Shown: in pieces, positions 29,518-39,229 of the stretch
How the letters are laid out: the number at the start of each line of letters is the position of its first letter
Numbering within the stretch: the first letter of the stretch is position 1
Notes under the pieces: model-generated
What the model was told of the DNA's origin: nothing
The model's input: the letters and a program-made list of their open reading frames with translations, nothing else
Databases searched by the model: none
Assembly: GCA_012837155.1 (NCBI GenBank)
Contig: CP051546.1
Location: 1,219,075-1,283,074, forward strand
From: Flavobacterium sp.
GTDB lineage: Bacteria > Bacteroidota > Bacteroidia > Flavobacteriales > Flavobacteriaceae
DNA: 64,000 nt
Direction of reading: 5' to 3'
Position numbers and translations under genes: made by a program

Positions 29518-30153
29518 ATGATAAAGAAATGGTCTTTTTATACAAGTTTGACTATTATTATTGCTTTTTTAAGTTCAGGATTTAAACCTTTCGATTTAGA
29601 TGCCAATCAATGGTTTCTTACAGATCAAGCCGATGGAGCAGCCTACATACTTCCATCACAAAAACAAAATGATTATACTGATTTGAGCGTTCCTTATACA
29701 GGAAAATTCTTTATTGGGTATAAAGAGGCAATTGCTTTTAGGGAATCTGAAGGGAAATACAAAAAAATCAATTCTCGAGGGTATATGGGCAAATACCAAT
29801 TTGGTATGGAAACGCTGAAAATCATTGGAGTTCATAGCAGCACTTCGTTTTTGAATAATCCTAAAATACAAGAAAAAGCCTTTGTGGCTTTTTTGGCAAA
29901 AAATAAATGGGAGTTACAAGACGAAATCGAAAGATATGAAGGTACGATAATGAACGGAATCAAAATTACCGAGTCTGGAATCTTGGCGGCAGCCCATTTA
30001 GGAGGTGCTGGATCAGTAAAAAAATACCTCAGAAACAATGGGGAAAGGAATTTTAGAGATAGTTATGGCACCTCGATAAGGAGTTATATGAAGGCATTTG
30101 GGGGATATGATACCTCGTTTATTGTAGCCGATATGAATGCCAAAGTCGACTAA
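29518..30153 (+). CDS. Exported lysozyme/transglycosylase-like protein
   Basis: The start at 29518 gives a signal peptide ('WSFYTSLTIIIAFLSSGFK'); an earlier in-frame start would only add an unlikely leader over a TATATTTG promoter box at 29462-29469. The mature part has 'EAIAFRESEGKYKKINSRGY', with a glutamate placed like the catalytic residue of lytic transglycosylases, then 'MGKYQFGMETL' and 'ILAAAHLGGAGSVKKYL'. This is the lysozyme-like fold used for cutting peptidoglycan. It is about 211 residues, with no LysM repeats. Its substrate and location (periplasm or secreted) are inferred. Confidence 0.65.
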   Translation: MIKKWSFYTSLTIIIAFLSSGFKPFDLDANQWFLTDQADGAAYILPSQKQNDYTDLSVPYTGKFFIGYKEAIAFRESEGKYKKINSRGYMGKYQFGMETLKIIGVHSSTSFLNNPKIQEKAFVAFLAKNKWELQDEIERYEGTIMNGIKITESGILAAAHLGGAGSVKKYLRNNGERNFRDSYGTSIRSYMKAFGGYDTSFIVADMNAKVD

Positions 30154-30272
30154 TTTTCTTTTCGAAGTTTTCAATAGGACACTTATTGTTTGGTTCAAAA
30201 AGAACAATAATCAATCTAATAGTTAGCGGGAATGCCAAGAAACTGCAAAATTGAAAATTGCCACTCAAAAAC

Positions 30273-30303
30273 TTTGCTAAAGTTATTCAATTGACTAACT
30301 TTG
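30273..30303 (+). promoter_or_regulatory. Consensus promoter of higBA
   Basis: TTTG at 30273-30276 and TAACTTTG at 30296-30303 are spaced by exactly 19 bases, the ideal Bacteroidetes arrangement. The start codon at 30308 is only 4 bases past the box, so the mRNA may be almost leaderless. Confidence 0.7.
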
Positions 30304-30307
30304 TCAG

Positions 30308-30661
30308 ATGAATCATAGATTTATAAGAGAAGTTGTTTATTACAAAGATTATTATCTTGATTTTTTTAACGCTCAAAAAGAAGACGTTAAGAAAAAAATC
30401 AACTGGACTTTACAGTTAATTTCAACTCAACAAAGAATTCCCGAAAAGTTTTTCAAACATTTGACAGGTTCAGACGGAATATTTGAAGTTTGTGTTGAAG
30501 TTGGTTCAGACATTTTTAGAGTTTTTAGTTTTTTTGACAAAGGAAAAATAGTTGTTTTAGTAAATGGATTTCAGAAGAAAACACAAAAAACACCTAAATC
30601 AGAAATCAAAATGGCTGAAAAACTAAAAGCAGAATATTTAGAAGATAAATATAAAAAGTAA
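30308..30661 (+). CDS. higB: HigB-like toxin (RelE/Gp49 family)
   Basis: This 117-residue protein matches phage-derived Gp49-like/HigB toxins: 'REVVYYKDYYLDFFNAQKED', 'FKHLTGSDGIFEVCVEVGSD' and 'FRVFSFFDKGKIVVLVNGFQ' followed by 'KKTQKTPKSEIKMAEKL'. Toxins of this type cleave ribosome-bound mRNA. Toxin comes before antitoxin, the usual order in higBA. The antitoxin begins 5 bases after the stop. It appears complete. Confidence 0.85.
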   Translation: MNHRFIREVVYYKDYYLDFFNAQKEDVKKKINWTLQLISTQQRIPEKFFKHLTGSDGIFEVCVEVGSDIFRVFSFFDKGKIVVLVNGFQKKTQKTPKSEIKMAEKLKAEYLEDKYKK

Positions 30662-30666
30662 CAATT

Positions 30667-30971
30667 ATGAAAACTGAAAATAAAAAAATCACGTCATTTG
30701 CTGAACATTTAGATGCTCAATACGGAAAAATAGGAACCGAAACTCGTGAAAAATACGAAGAAGAATACGAGACTTTTGAACTTGGTGTTATGTTGCAAGA
30801 AATGCGGAAAGAACGCGGAATGACACAAGAACAATTAGCATTAAAATGCGGAACAACAAAATCGTATATATCTAAAATTGAAATAACACTAGTGATATAA
30901 GACTTTCCACCTTGATGAGAATAATTAGGCTAGGTTTAGGTGGTCACTTAAAATTAAGTTTGACCGAATAG
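30667..30971 (+). CDS. higA: HigA-like antitoxin, XRE family (one frameshift)
   Basis: The C-terminal half is a helix-turn-helix domain: 'GVMLQEMRKERGMTQEQLAL' and 'CGTTKSYISKIE'. The N-terminal ~40 residues should bind the toxin. As written the frame stops at 30900, but one more A after 'KIE' (near 30883) gives 'NNTSDIRLSTLMRII' and a full domain to 30971, about 100 residues. XRE antitoxins repress their own promoter. A true truncation would remove the last helices and might free the toxin, so this base matters. Confidence 0.82.
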
Positions 30972-31074
30972 ATGCATTACCTGCCAACAGCTACTACAAC
31001 GGATTTTGGCAATGGGCTTAATTTAGTCCGAAACCCGCCGTAGTACCAAGAACGTAAATAGTGAATGGATTATT

Positions 31075-32364
31075 TTATTCAAAAGGAGATTTATTACTGT
31101 TTCTTTTGAGTAGGTTTTTTGTATTCTCTTCCAGAGCGGTTAGCTCAGCAATTTTTATAATGACATCGACGGCTTTTTGCATACTTTCGACAGGAACATA
31201 TTCGTATTTTCCGTGAAAGTTGTGTCCTCCAGCAAAAATATTGGGGCAAGGCAAACCTTTATACGATAATTGGCAACCATCCGTTCCGCCACGGATTGGT
31301 TTTATAATTGGTTTTATTTTTAATAGTTTCATCGCTTTTTCGGCAATGTCTACAATATGTTTTACAGGCAAAACCTTTTCTTTCATATTGTAATATTGGT
31401 CTTTTATTTCGGCAATGACAATAGCTTCTCCAAATTTTTTGGCGAATTTTTTGTTGAATTTTCGGGTTATTTTAGTAATTAATTCTTTGCGTTTCTTGAA
31501 TTTTTTCTTGTTATGGTCTCTAATAATCAACTCTAAAACTGTTTCTTCGATGCTTCCAGTTAAATGATGAACGTGAAAAAATCCCTCATAAGCTTTGGTT
31601 TCTTGCGGGGTTTCGCCTTTGGGTAATTCATTGATAAAGTCATTGGCAATGAGCATCGAATTAATCATCTTTCCCTTGGCATAACCAGGATGAACGCTTT
31701 TTCCTTTGAAAGTAATTTTGGCTCCAGCGGCATTAAAATTTTCATATTCCAGTTCGCCCACTTGGCTTCCGTCCATGGTATATGCCCAATCGCATCCAAA
31801 TTTTTCGACATCAAAAAGGTGTGCGCCACGACCTATTTCTTCATCTGGAGTGAATCCAATTCGTATTTTGCCGTGTTTAATTTCTGGATTTTTTATCAGG
31901 AATTCCATTGCAGTAACAATTTCGGTAATTCCGGCTTTATCATCGGCACCAAGAAGCGTGGTTCCGTCGGTTGTAATTAGTGTTTGCCCTTTGTATTGCA
32001 ACAAATCCTTGAAATATTTTGGCGATAAAACAATATTTTGTGCGGCATTCAAAATAATATCTTTGCCGTCATAATTCGAAATAATCTGAGGTTTTACATT
32101 GGCTCCAGTAAAATCTGGTGTGGTGTCAAAGTGCGAAATAAAGCCAATAGTGGGTGTCTTATAATCGACATTTGAAGCTAAAGTTGCCATGATGTAAGCA
32201 TTTTGGTCTATGGTTACTTCCTGCATTCCAATGGCTTTGAGCTCTTCTACTAGTTTATGAGCTAAATCCCATTGTTTTTTCGTACTCGGAGTGGTTTCTG
32301 AACTGGGATCTGATTCGGTGTCGATGATGACATAACTTATAAAGCGATCTATGATATTTTGCAT
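31075..32364 (-). CDS. pepT: Peptidase T (tripeptide aminopeptidase, M20B)
   Basis: This intact 429-residue metallopeptidase has the metal-site motifs '[11 protein letters not shown]' (His and Asp), '[10 protein letters not shown]' (bridging Asp) and '[11 protein letters not shown]' (catalytic Glu and ligand), and a dimerisation domain insert in the middle. It removes the N-terminal residue from tripeptides in the cytoplasm. '[13 protein letters not shown]' and '[13 protein letters not shown]' supply the last ligands. The gene stands alone; the IS630 copy 2 is about 140 bases upstream of its start. Confidence 0.93.
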   Translation of the reverse strand: MQNIIDRFISYVIIDTESDPSSETTPSTKKQWDLAHKLVEELKAIGMQEVTIDQNAYIMATLASNVDYKTPTIGFISHFDTTPDFTGANVKPQIISNYDGKDIILNAAQNIVLSPKYFKDLLQYKGQTLITTDGTTLLGADDKAGITEIVTAMEFLIKNPEIKHGKIRIGFTPDEEIGRGAHLFDVEKFGCDWAYTMDGSQVGELEYENFNAAGAKITFKGKSVHPGYAKGKMINSMLIANDFINELPKGETPQETKAYEGFFHVHHLTGSIEETVLELIIRDHNKKKFKKRKELITKITRKFNKKFAKKFGEAIVIAEIKDQYYNMKEKVLPVKHIVDIAEKAMKLLKIKPIIKPIRGGTDGCQLSYKGLPCPNIFAGGHNFHGKYEYVPVESMQKAVDVIIKIAELTALEENTKNLLKRNSNKSPFE

Positions 32365-32505
32365 TTTTTGTCTAGGTTTTATGCAAATGTAATCAAATTG
32401 TAGGGAGATTTTAGGACTCGCTTTTAACTAAATTCGAAACGATTGTGTGAGCTAGATTTCTAATCGAATTCCATATTGTTTAGCAAAACGCCAAATTCTC
32501 TAATA

Positions 32506-33684
32506 CCATTGACTAATACAGTTTAGTCCAAAAAGGAGATGAAACGATATATTCAAATTCACAGGTTTTCTTGACAATTTCATTAGTTAGTTTTTTCACC
32601 TCATTCTCTATGAAAGAACTTACCTCTTCTAGTGATTTGTGCAGTTTTCCAGTAAAAGCCCTTTTCATTCGCCACCATATTTTTTCTGAGGGATTGAGTT
32701 CTGGTGAATATGGTGGGATAAAAAGTAACGCTATGTTATTTGGAATGGTAAGGGTCTTTGATTTGTGAAATGCACCATTATCTAAGATTATTATTTTAAA
32801 TTCATCAGGTCTCTCTTTTGAAAATTCATTTAGGAATAGTTGAAAATTATTTGAATTGCAATGGGGTAATTCCAATTCAAAATGATCTCCTGTAAATGGT
32901 GAATAAGCACCAAATAACCATGTGGCTTTGAATACTTGTTGAAAGACACATATCGGCTTAATTCCTTTTGCCGTTAAGGCTTTTCCGTTTCTAGTAAACA
33001 TCCCGAACCGACTTTCATCTTGACAATACAAGTTTATTGTTTTAAATCCCCATCCTTTTTCGTTGTAGATGTTTTCACATTCTTTACTGAAATTTTTTTA
33101 AAATCCTCAACCTTAATTTGGTCTTTCTTAACATGAATTTTTCTTGCGGTCTTTATTTTTGCCTTGAATTTTCTATAAACGTACCCTTTGAAAGTGCTGT
33201 AATTAGTTTGTTTCCCAAACTTTTCATCAAACCAAGCTAACAGTTCGACGTATCCAACAAACCCGTTTTCAGGATTAAACATCTGTTCTCTTAAAGCTTG
33301 CTCTTCTTCCAAAGTTATAACACTGGGCTTGTATCCTTTTTTAGAATGTCTTGTCAGTAGTTCAATCCCTCCATTAATATAGAGGTCGCGCCACGACTGA
33401 ATACTATTATGATTAACCCCTATGGCTTGAGCAACCTCTCTTTAGAAATTCCATTCAGTTCATTTTCTTTAAAAACAAGTAAAGCATGTACTCTCTTTGC
33501 AATCATGGGGTTGCTCTTTTTTTGAATTTTTTTGAGCTCCGACAAGCTCTCCTTTATTGTAAATATTTTTGGTGACGACATATATTTTCTTTCTTAAGCC
33601 AAATATACGATTTTTATATTTTAGTCCAATGTGAATAAAAAAAATGTTTCGAGTGTTTTTGGACTATTTTATAAAAATCAATGG
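32506..33684. mobile_element. IS630-family element, copy 2, inserted in the hemG 3' end
   Basis: It is 1179 bp, flanked by TA (32504-32505 and 33685-33686), with the same ends as copy 1. The only difference from copy 1 that I noticed is T3 instead of T4 at 33441-33443. It separates the last codons of hemG from the rest. Confidence 0.93.
32513..33581 (-). CDS. IS630-family transposase (copy 2, extra frameshift)
   Basis: It has the same two-frame transposase as copy 1, with the catalytic frame 32513-33031 unchanged. The DNA-binding frame carries an additional one-base loss at 33441-33443, so it is broken there. Whether this copy is truly inactive or the base was missed cannot be told from sequence. 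Confidence 0.8.
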
Positions 33685-33686
33685 TA

Positions 33687-33970
33687 TAACCTTGTCCCAA
33701 TCGGTATATTCAATTTTTGTTTTTGAATTTGTTGGCCCTTTTGTCATCCACATGATTAATTGAATCATTAATCTATCTGTAAAAGAATATTTTTGATAGT
33801 CGAGTTTTCCAGCAAAAACGGCCGATTTATTAGGAATCCAATCTATTTCTTTCAGGAATTTAATAAAATAGGGATTGGTTTCAGGTAAGGCTTTTTCGGG
33901 TTTTCGAGCTACAAGATTTACTGAGAAAAAAGCATTTTTTGTGTTTTTAAGTTCTTGTTTAAGTACATTC
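33687..33970 (-). pseudogene. hemG: hemG, C-terminal part (disrupted)
   Basis: Reading on the minus strand gives 'KNTKNAFFSVNLVARKPEK', 'FAGKLDYQKYSF' and 'MIQLIMWMTKGPT', ending 'EYTDWDKV', which is the C-terminal half of flavodoxin-type protoporphyrinogen oxidase HemG. It is cut on its upstream side by an IS630-family element (about 33972-35043) and on the downstream side by IS630 copy 2. The last codons lie beyond copy 2 at about 32450-32503. HemG oxidises protoporphyrinogen IX in haem synthesis; this copy cannot give a whole protein. Confidence 0.88.
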
Positions 33971-34973
33971 TAAAAATTAATAATACATTTTGTTTCAAAC
34001 CCATTCAAAACATCATTTAGGTTCAATTTTAAATTTTCAAATGAAGTATAAGCCTCAAATTTTAACCATTTATATTTAACAAATCTCCACAAGATTTCAA
34101 TTAAGTTCAATTCTGGCGAGTAAGGTGGAATAAAATAAATAAGTAAATCTAACTCTTCCCATTCTTTGATTTTTTCTTTGAATTTCTTACTGGTATGAAG
34201 CGAAGAGTTATCCAAAACCACAACTGTTTTTTTAGTTATATTCTCAACAAATTTGTCAAAAAAGACAATCATCTTTTCAGAATTTATTGTTGTTTCAAAA
34301 ATATCAAAACCAAATTACCCAATGTATTCATTAAACCAAAAACACTTACGCTTTTCCCCCGAATTGCAGGCAATAAAATAGGTTCTCCTTCAGCTTGCCA
34401 AGCATACGGAACATTCGGCACTAAACTAAAATGACTTGCGTCACCGTAATATAAGTCAATGTATTGTTCCTGATTTAATTGTGACAATTTATCCAATTCC
34501 TTTTTGAATTTAGAAAAGCGCTCTCACAACGTTTTTTTTTCAAAGATTTACGGCATCTTATCCATTTATATTTTAGTCTCTTTTAAAAAATTTATGAGTG
34601 TTTGTTTTGTTATTTTTATTTGATGCTCTCGCTCTAAAATATCCAAAACCACATTCAAATTTCTACTGTTTTCCTTTACTAGTTCAGGTATTAGGTCAGC
34701 TACTTTTTTTAGTTTTAATTTTGCGCCACGACCTTTTTTAACGCCTAATGTTTCCTGTTTGTCTTTTAATGTTTTAGCCATTTCCCAAGCATTAAAAAAC
34801 AATGTTACTCGTAATCTTCCAACCTTCATAATTCTAGAAATTTCCATTATGGATTTTTTGTCAACAGAAAGTTTTAGAAACATACAGCGCTCCCTGACTA
34901 CCGAATTAGGGGAGTTTCTATACAAATAATCCACTACTTTTTTTTCCTCCTCTAATAATTCTACATATCTCAT
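33970..34973 (-). CDS. IS630-family transposase, second type (two frameshifts)
   Basis: The N-terminal HTH part reads 'KSIMEISRIMKVGRLRVTLF'; the DDE domain has 'YYGDASHFSLVPN', 'VVLDNSSLHTSKKF' and 'IPPYSPELNLIEILWRFVK', the order seen in IS630. Single-base shifts near 34560 and 34278 split it into three frames, each restored by one base. Repaired length is about 340 residues. It ends at the left inverted repeat. Confidence 0.8.
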
Positions 34974-35043
34974 TTATGTCGTATTTAAAATATAAATATA
35001 CGAAAAATATGTCAAAAATAAAAATGTATTACTAATTATTTTC
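33972..35043. mobile_element. Second type of IS630-family element, inserted in hemG
   Basis: The edges are marked by inverted repeats of about 20 bp related to AAAAATTAATAATACATTTT, at about 33973 and 35043. The interior codes for one transposase on the minus strand. It is unlike the other three IS630 copies in sequence. Boundaries are accurate to a few bases only. Confidence 0.75.
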
Positions 35044-35273
35044 AAGTACTTATGTTCATTTATGAAAGCGATTATTTTTGAATTGTGTTTTCCGTATCGA
35101 ATGCTGGAACCTATCACAAACTTGTCAAAATCAGTTGGTTTTTTGCTAAAATCTTCAATAGAGAAAAGATTGACCTCATTGCCTTTTTCAATCAGAATTT
35201 CTTTGAGAACATTACAAATCTTTAGCGTTTGCCCGTCGACGGTGGCGTATAGGATTCCGATTTTTGTTTTCAT
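35044..35273 (-). pseudogene. hemG: hemG, N-terminal part (disrupted)
   Basis: The protein starts 'KIGILYATVDGQTLKICNVL', the FMN phosphate-binding loop of flavodoxin-like HemG, and continues 'DFDKFVIGSSIRYGKHNSKI' to 'FINEHKYL', where the reading passes into insertion-sequence DNA. Its C-terminal half is found at 33687-33970. The pieces are collinear and together cover the whole family length. The insertion lies in about codon 76. Confidence 0.88.
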
Positions 35274-35604
35274 TTTGTCGAAGTATTTATAAACTTATAA
35301 TCGGTAGAGCCTGATTTTATCGAAAATCGCAATGAAATTAATTGCTTTGTTTGTTCGCTATGGCTCGGATAGTTGCTTGTGCAAGTTGGCTATTAAGGAA
35401 ACTGAAAAACTTTGGCTTCATGGATAACAAATATAGCAAAATAGCTGTATAGAAGCATTATTTAAGGTGTTTTTTTTGATGCAATCAAGTCGCTTTTATT
35501 AAATTTAAGCCATCTTGAGTTACTCTATTTTAGATGGTGTTTAAATAAAAAATTCTCCACAAGGGAGATGTTAATATTAAGTTGAATCGTGTCATAATTG
35601 CCGC
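35274..35604. other. Intergenic region without a recognisable gene
   Basis: The stretch between the hemG start and the dispersed repeat is AT-rich and has no credible reading frame on either strand. It probably holds the promoter of hemG; no clear TAnnTTTG box on the minus strand was found. No strong hairpin was seen. Confidence 0.5.
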
Positions 35605-35726
35605 TAACTATGGTATAACGTCGCATTTTGAAATCTGATAAAATAACACAAGTATTTGATTATAAATAGCTTTTAGCACTATATCATTCGTTTGACTTTA
35701 TGACATTTAAACTTTCGACTTACTTA
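35605..35726 (+). repeat. Dispersed ~120-bp repeat, copy A
   Basis: It runs from TAACTATGGTATAACGTCGC to ACTTTCGACTTACTTA. Its last three bases are also the stop codon of the minus-strand outer membrane protein gene, so the repeat abuts that gene exactly. Copies B (37953) and C (43460, reversed) match it over nearly the whole length. Confidence 0.8.
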
Positions 35727-36562
35727 TATTCTAAAAATTCCTCCAAAAGCAATGATTCGTTGAAAAAAGAAAAAGTGTTGCGAAGCACGATCATCAGGAC
35801 TTTGCGTGGTTCGAATATCGGGCATATTGATGTAACCTCCTTTGAGTTCTCCTTGAATATAAAAATGTTTAAATACGGTAATATTTAATCCAGCTTTTAC
35901 AGATGTTCCATAACCAGAAACATGAAAATCATCGTGACGAGGCTTTCCTAGAAGCGTTGTGTTTGTTTTTGGATATAATAATCCAACTCCAACACCTTCG
36001 GTTAGGCTGATTTGAATTTTATCGCTGTTCTCTATTTTAAACAAGGATGAAATGTCGTCATGTCTCGAAAATTCGGTGTTTATATAATTTAAACCATCGG
36101 TATGTTCGTATTTTAAGAAACTTTCTGTGATTACAGTAGGGGTGTTGTCGTATATTTTAGCAAACGGAAGTGGACTATCGATATGCCCTGAAATAGTTGC
36201 GGTTTGATCTTGAGTCAGTACATATTTCATGTGATCTAAACCAATGGCAATGCTGTAATGGTCATTTATAAAATAACCCATTCTGAAGTTGGTTTGTGGT
36301 ATGGTCATCCTTCCCGGATTTATATAATCTATATGCCAACCTTTTGGTTTGTCTTGTGCCTTGGCATCAAAAACTGTAAAATCATAATTTGCTCCTGTAA
36401 AACGAACATCCGATTTTGTAAAACTATCTCTATTACCACCCCAAGAAATAAAAAACTTTCCTTTGTTATGCGCGGTGTACTTTTCCTTTATTGGAGCTAA
36501 ATCTTGGGCAAAACTATTTAAATGCTTAAAAAGAATACGGTAATTATGGCTAACTTCTTCAT
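35724..36562 (-). CDS. Putative outer membrane beta-barrel protein (one frameshift)
   Basis: The repaired protein starts 'MKKLAIITVFFLSI' and 'NSFAQDL', a signal peptide, followed by 'KGKFFISWGGNRDSFTKSD'. Alternating hydrophobic strands and a final aromatic-rich strand ('FFQRIIAFGGIFRI') suggest a porin-like barrel of about 270 residues. A shift in the TTTAAA stretch near 36525 breaks the signal peptide region. No named family was recognised. Its gene lies between kdsA and a dispersed repeat; the function is unknown. Confidence 0.6.
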
Positions 36563-36570
36563 TGTAATTA

Positions 36571-37390
36571 TTAAAGTTGATTTATTGTTTTTCTGATGGC
36601 AACTAACTTGGTCATTAATGACTCAAAATAATCCAGATGCAACATATTGGCTCCATCACTTTTTGCATTAGCAGGGTCAAAATGGGTTTCTATAAAAATT
36701 CCGTCAACACCAACGGCAATTCCTGCTTTAGCGATTGTTTCAATCATATCGGGTCTTCCGCCCGTTACACCAGCCGTTTGGTTGGGTTGTTGCAAGGAAT
36801 GGGTAACATCAAGAACTGTGGTAGCGTATTGTTGCATCGTTGGTATTCCGCGAAAATCAACAATCATATCTCGGTAGCCAAACATCGTTCCGCGATCGGT
36901 TACCATCACATTTTGGTTGTTGCAATCCAGTACTTTTTGTACGGCATGTTTCATGCTTTCGGGACTCATAAACTGCCCTTTTTTCAAGTTAACTACTTTT
37001 CCAGTATTGGCAGCAGCCACGAGTAAATCAGTTTGTCGAACTAGGAAAGCGGGAATTTGTAGCACATCGACATATTGGGCAGCCATTGCCGCATCTTCGT
37101 TTGTATGAATGTCTGTTACGGTGGGAACTGCAAATGTTTCGGATACTTTTCGAAGAATTCGCAAGGCTTTTTCATCGCCAATTCCAGAAAAACTGTCAAT
37201 TCTAGAACGATTGGCTTTTTTTGAATGAGCCTTTGAAAACAAATGGTATTTCTAATGTAGTTGTAATTTCAACGAGTTTTTCGGCAATTCGCAATGCCAT
37301 TTCTTCGCCCTCAATGGCGCAAGGACCAGCTAATAAAAAAAAGTTGCCGCTTTCGGTATGTTTTATTTGTGGGATATGATGTATGTTCAT
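36571..37390 (-). CDS. kdsA: 2-dehydro-3-deoxyphosphooctonate aldolase (KDO-8-P synthase; one frameshift)
   Basis: The sequence has 'FFLLAGPCAIEGEEMALRIA' at the N-terminus, 'FVFKGSFKKANRSRIDSFSG' across the shift, 'VTDIHTNEDA' and 'GGRPDMIE' later. It condenses phosphoenolpyruvate with arabinose-5-phosphate for the KDO of lipid A-linked inner core. The shift is in an A7 run near 37220 (A6 restores). Repaired length is about 273 residues, normal for the family. As LPS inner core synthesis is usually essential, the shift is probably an error. Confidence 0.92.
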
Positions 37391-37453
37391 AGTGTAGTTT
37401 TTTCAGAGCGCAAAGATAATCAGGTTTTGTGATTTACGATTTATGATTTAGAA

Positions 37454-37906
37454 TTAATTTTTCTTTAAAGTCAGTCCAATCGGAACCATTAAGACGCCTT
37501 TTTCATAAATATTCAAATACAGTTTAATAGGATTGCCTTGTCCTTCCCATTTTAATTCGTACACATCGAGCAAGCCTGCTCCCATTTCGCTCCTTTTTGT
37601 GGGGAAAGGGCAGCAACTTTCTAATTTAGTATAAGTAATTTTTTCTCCTTTTGGTCCTGTTAGCGCATTCAAAAAACGCTGTTGATTTATGGTCTTGTTT
37701 TCTGTTCCCACATAAAATATATTGATGGGATAATCTGGGTTGTACCCATATTTTTTGTCCTTGCTATACTTTGTTATGAGGAAGGTGTTTTCGTTTAAAA
37801 GGATGGGAATAGGAGCGTTGTCATTGATGTTTTTTAAAGTCGATTTTGTACTTATACAGGAAGTGATGAGGGTTAATAAAACGATATACGACACGATATT
37901 TTTCAT
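37454..37906 (-). CDS. Small lipoprotein of unknown function
   Basis: Starting at 37906 the product has a lipoprotein signal, 'IVSYIVLLTLITSCIST', with the lipobox cysteine at residue 16 or so. The mature part of about 135 residues holds 'YGYNPDYPINIFYVG' and 'LLDVYELKWEGQGNPIKLYL', a beta-rich pattern. Homologous genes beside kdsA are known in related bacteria, but I know no function. It may be co-transcribed with kdsA, 64 bases downstream. Confidence 0.65.
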   Translation of the reverse strand: MKNIVSYIVLLTLITSCISTKSTLKNINDNAPIPILLNENTFLITKYSKDKKYGYNPDYPINIFYVGTENKTINQQRFLNALTGPKGEKITYTKLESCCPFPTKRSEMGAGLLDVYELKWEGQGNPIKLYLNIYEKGVLMVPIGLTLKKN

Positions 37907-37952
37907 AAAGATTGTTTTTTGAGAATAGTTCTGTTTCATTGAAAATAAGTGA

Positions 37953-38073
37953 TAACTATGGTATAATGTTGCATTTTGAAATCTGACAAAATAACGTAAG
38001 TCTTTGATTATAAATAGTTTTTATCGCTATTCATTCGTTTGAATTTATGACATTAAAACTTTCGACTTACTTA
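37953..38073 (+). repeat. Dispersed ~120-bp repeat, copy B
   Basis: It starts TAACTATGGTATAATGTTGC and ends ACTTTCGACTTACTTA. It lies upstream of the lipoprotein gene (opposite strand) and of the YeeE gene. It agrees with copy A at most positions. Confidence 0.85.
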
Positions 38074-38191
38074 GGTTTCCAAATTTGATAACAAATTTAA
38101 GTGGTATTAGTACCATAAACAACAAATAGGACTTAATTATTATACTTTGGAAAATTAGAATGCTTATTTTTGCCCAATAAATAAAAATAGT

Positions 38192-38749
38192 ATGAATAGT
38201 ATTTTTCAAACTTGGCCTTGGTATGTTTCGGGTTTTTTGATAGGAATGGTAATGCTTTGCCTTATTTATTTTGGAAAGGCATTCGGGATGTCGTCTAATT
38301 TGAGTACGCTTTGCTCCATGACTGGTGTAGGAAAACGAGTGTCTTTTTTTGATTTCAATTGGAAAGAAAAACGTTGGAATTTAGTAGTTGTTTTAGGGGC
38401 TATGCTTGGCGGATTTGTTGCCGTTCATTTTATGAGTGCGGTTTCAAATGTATCCATTAATCCCAAAACGATTGCTCAACTTTCTCAATTGGGGATTGAT
38501 GCTCCCGATGGAAAATTATTGCCTAATGCATTATTTGGCAATGACATTTTTCAATCTCCTAAAATGATTTTGTTGTTAATCGTTGGCGGTGTTTTGATTG
38601 GTTTTGGAGCGCGCTATGCTAGTGGCTGTACTTCTGGACACGCAATTTCAGGATTGAGTAATCTTCAAATTCAATCATTAAAAGCCGTCATCGGATTCTT
38701 TATTGGGGGATTGATTACGACGCATATTATTTTACCTTTACTTTTTTAA
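38192..38749 (+). CDS. YeeE/YedE-family membrane transporter
   Basis: This 185-residue integral membrane protein has about four to five helices and the signature 'GARYASGCTSGHAISGLSNL' near residue 145. YeeE/YedE proteins carry thiosulfate or other sulfur compounds; a conserved cysteine in the 'GC-S-GH' motif is part of the path. It pairs with the next gene (adjacent without gap), which carries the second half. A TATTTTTG box at 38164-38171 may be its promoter. The exact sulfur substrate is inferred from the family. Confidence 0.85.
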   Translation: MNSIFQTWPWYVSGFLIGMVMLCLIYFGKAFGMSSNLSTLCSMTGVGKRVSFFDFNWKEKRWNLVVVLGAMLGGFVAVHFMSAVSNVSINPKTIAQLSQLGIDAPDGKLLPNALFGNDIFQSPKMILLLIVGGVLIGFGARYASGCTSGHAISGLSNLQIQSLKAVIGFFIGGLITTHIILPLLF

Positions 38750-39166
38750 ATGATGAATACGTTAAGATATTTACTTGTTGGTTTTGTTTTCGGGATAGTT
38801 TTAACAAAGTCCGAAGCGGTTTCTTGGTACAGAATTTACGAAATGTTTCAGTTTCAATCTTTTCACATGTACGGAATTATAATGACTGCCGTTATGACGG
38901 GAATTATAGGAGTGCAAATTATAAAACGCAACAATCTAAAGAATATCGAAGGGTTGCCAATTGTAATTGAGGATAAAGAACCAGGTTCTGCTCGTTTCTG
39001 GATTGGAGGAATACTTTTTGGATTGGGTTGGGCTATGGTTGGTGCTTGTCCGGGACCAATATTTATTCTGCTAGGAGCAGGATTTTTACCAGTAATTTTG
39101 GTGCTTTTCGGTGCCTTGTTAGGGACTTTTTTATACGGATATTTGAGGGGTAAATTGCCTCATTGA
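38750..39166 (+). CDS. YeeE/YedE-family membrane protein, second half (DUF6691-like)
   Basis: The 138-residue membrane protein has about four helices, with 'FGLGWAMVGACPGPIFILLG' near residue 95 as the family cysteine motif. Such split YedE pairs form one transporter. It begins right after the preceding stop and ends before a bidirectional terminator. Rhodanese-type partners are often nearby, but none are seen here. Confidence 0.85.
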   Translation: MMNTLRYLLVGFVFGIVLTKSEAVSWYRIYEMFQFQSFHMYGIIMTAVMTGIIGVQIIKRNNLKNIEGLPIVIEDKEPGSARFWIGGILFGLGWAMVGACPGPIFILLGAGFLPVILVLFGALLGTFLYGYLRGKLPH

Positions 39167-39174
39167 TAGCTAGA

Positions 39175-39225
39175 TTAAACTAAAAAAAAGCATTTTCTTT
39201 TTCGGAAAATGCTTTTTTTAGTTTA
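39175..39225. terminator. Bidirectional terminator
   Basis: ACTAAAAAAAAGCATTTTC and GAAAATGCTTTTTTTAGT pair over nearly their entire length around a short loop. It serves the YeeE pair on the plus strand and clpS on the minus strand. Confidence 0.85.
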
Positions 39226-39229
39226 AGAT

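Noticed and set aside
35581-35608. Possible integron attC site (GTTGAAT ... GCTAAC)
   Set aside because: The arms are not complementary over a useful length, and no integron integrase was seen.
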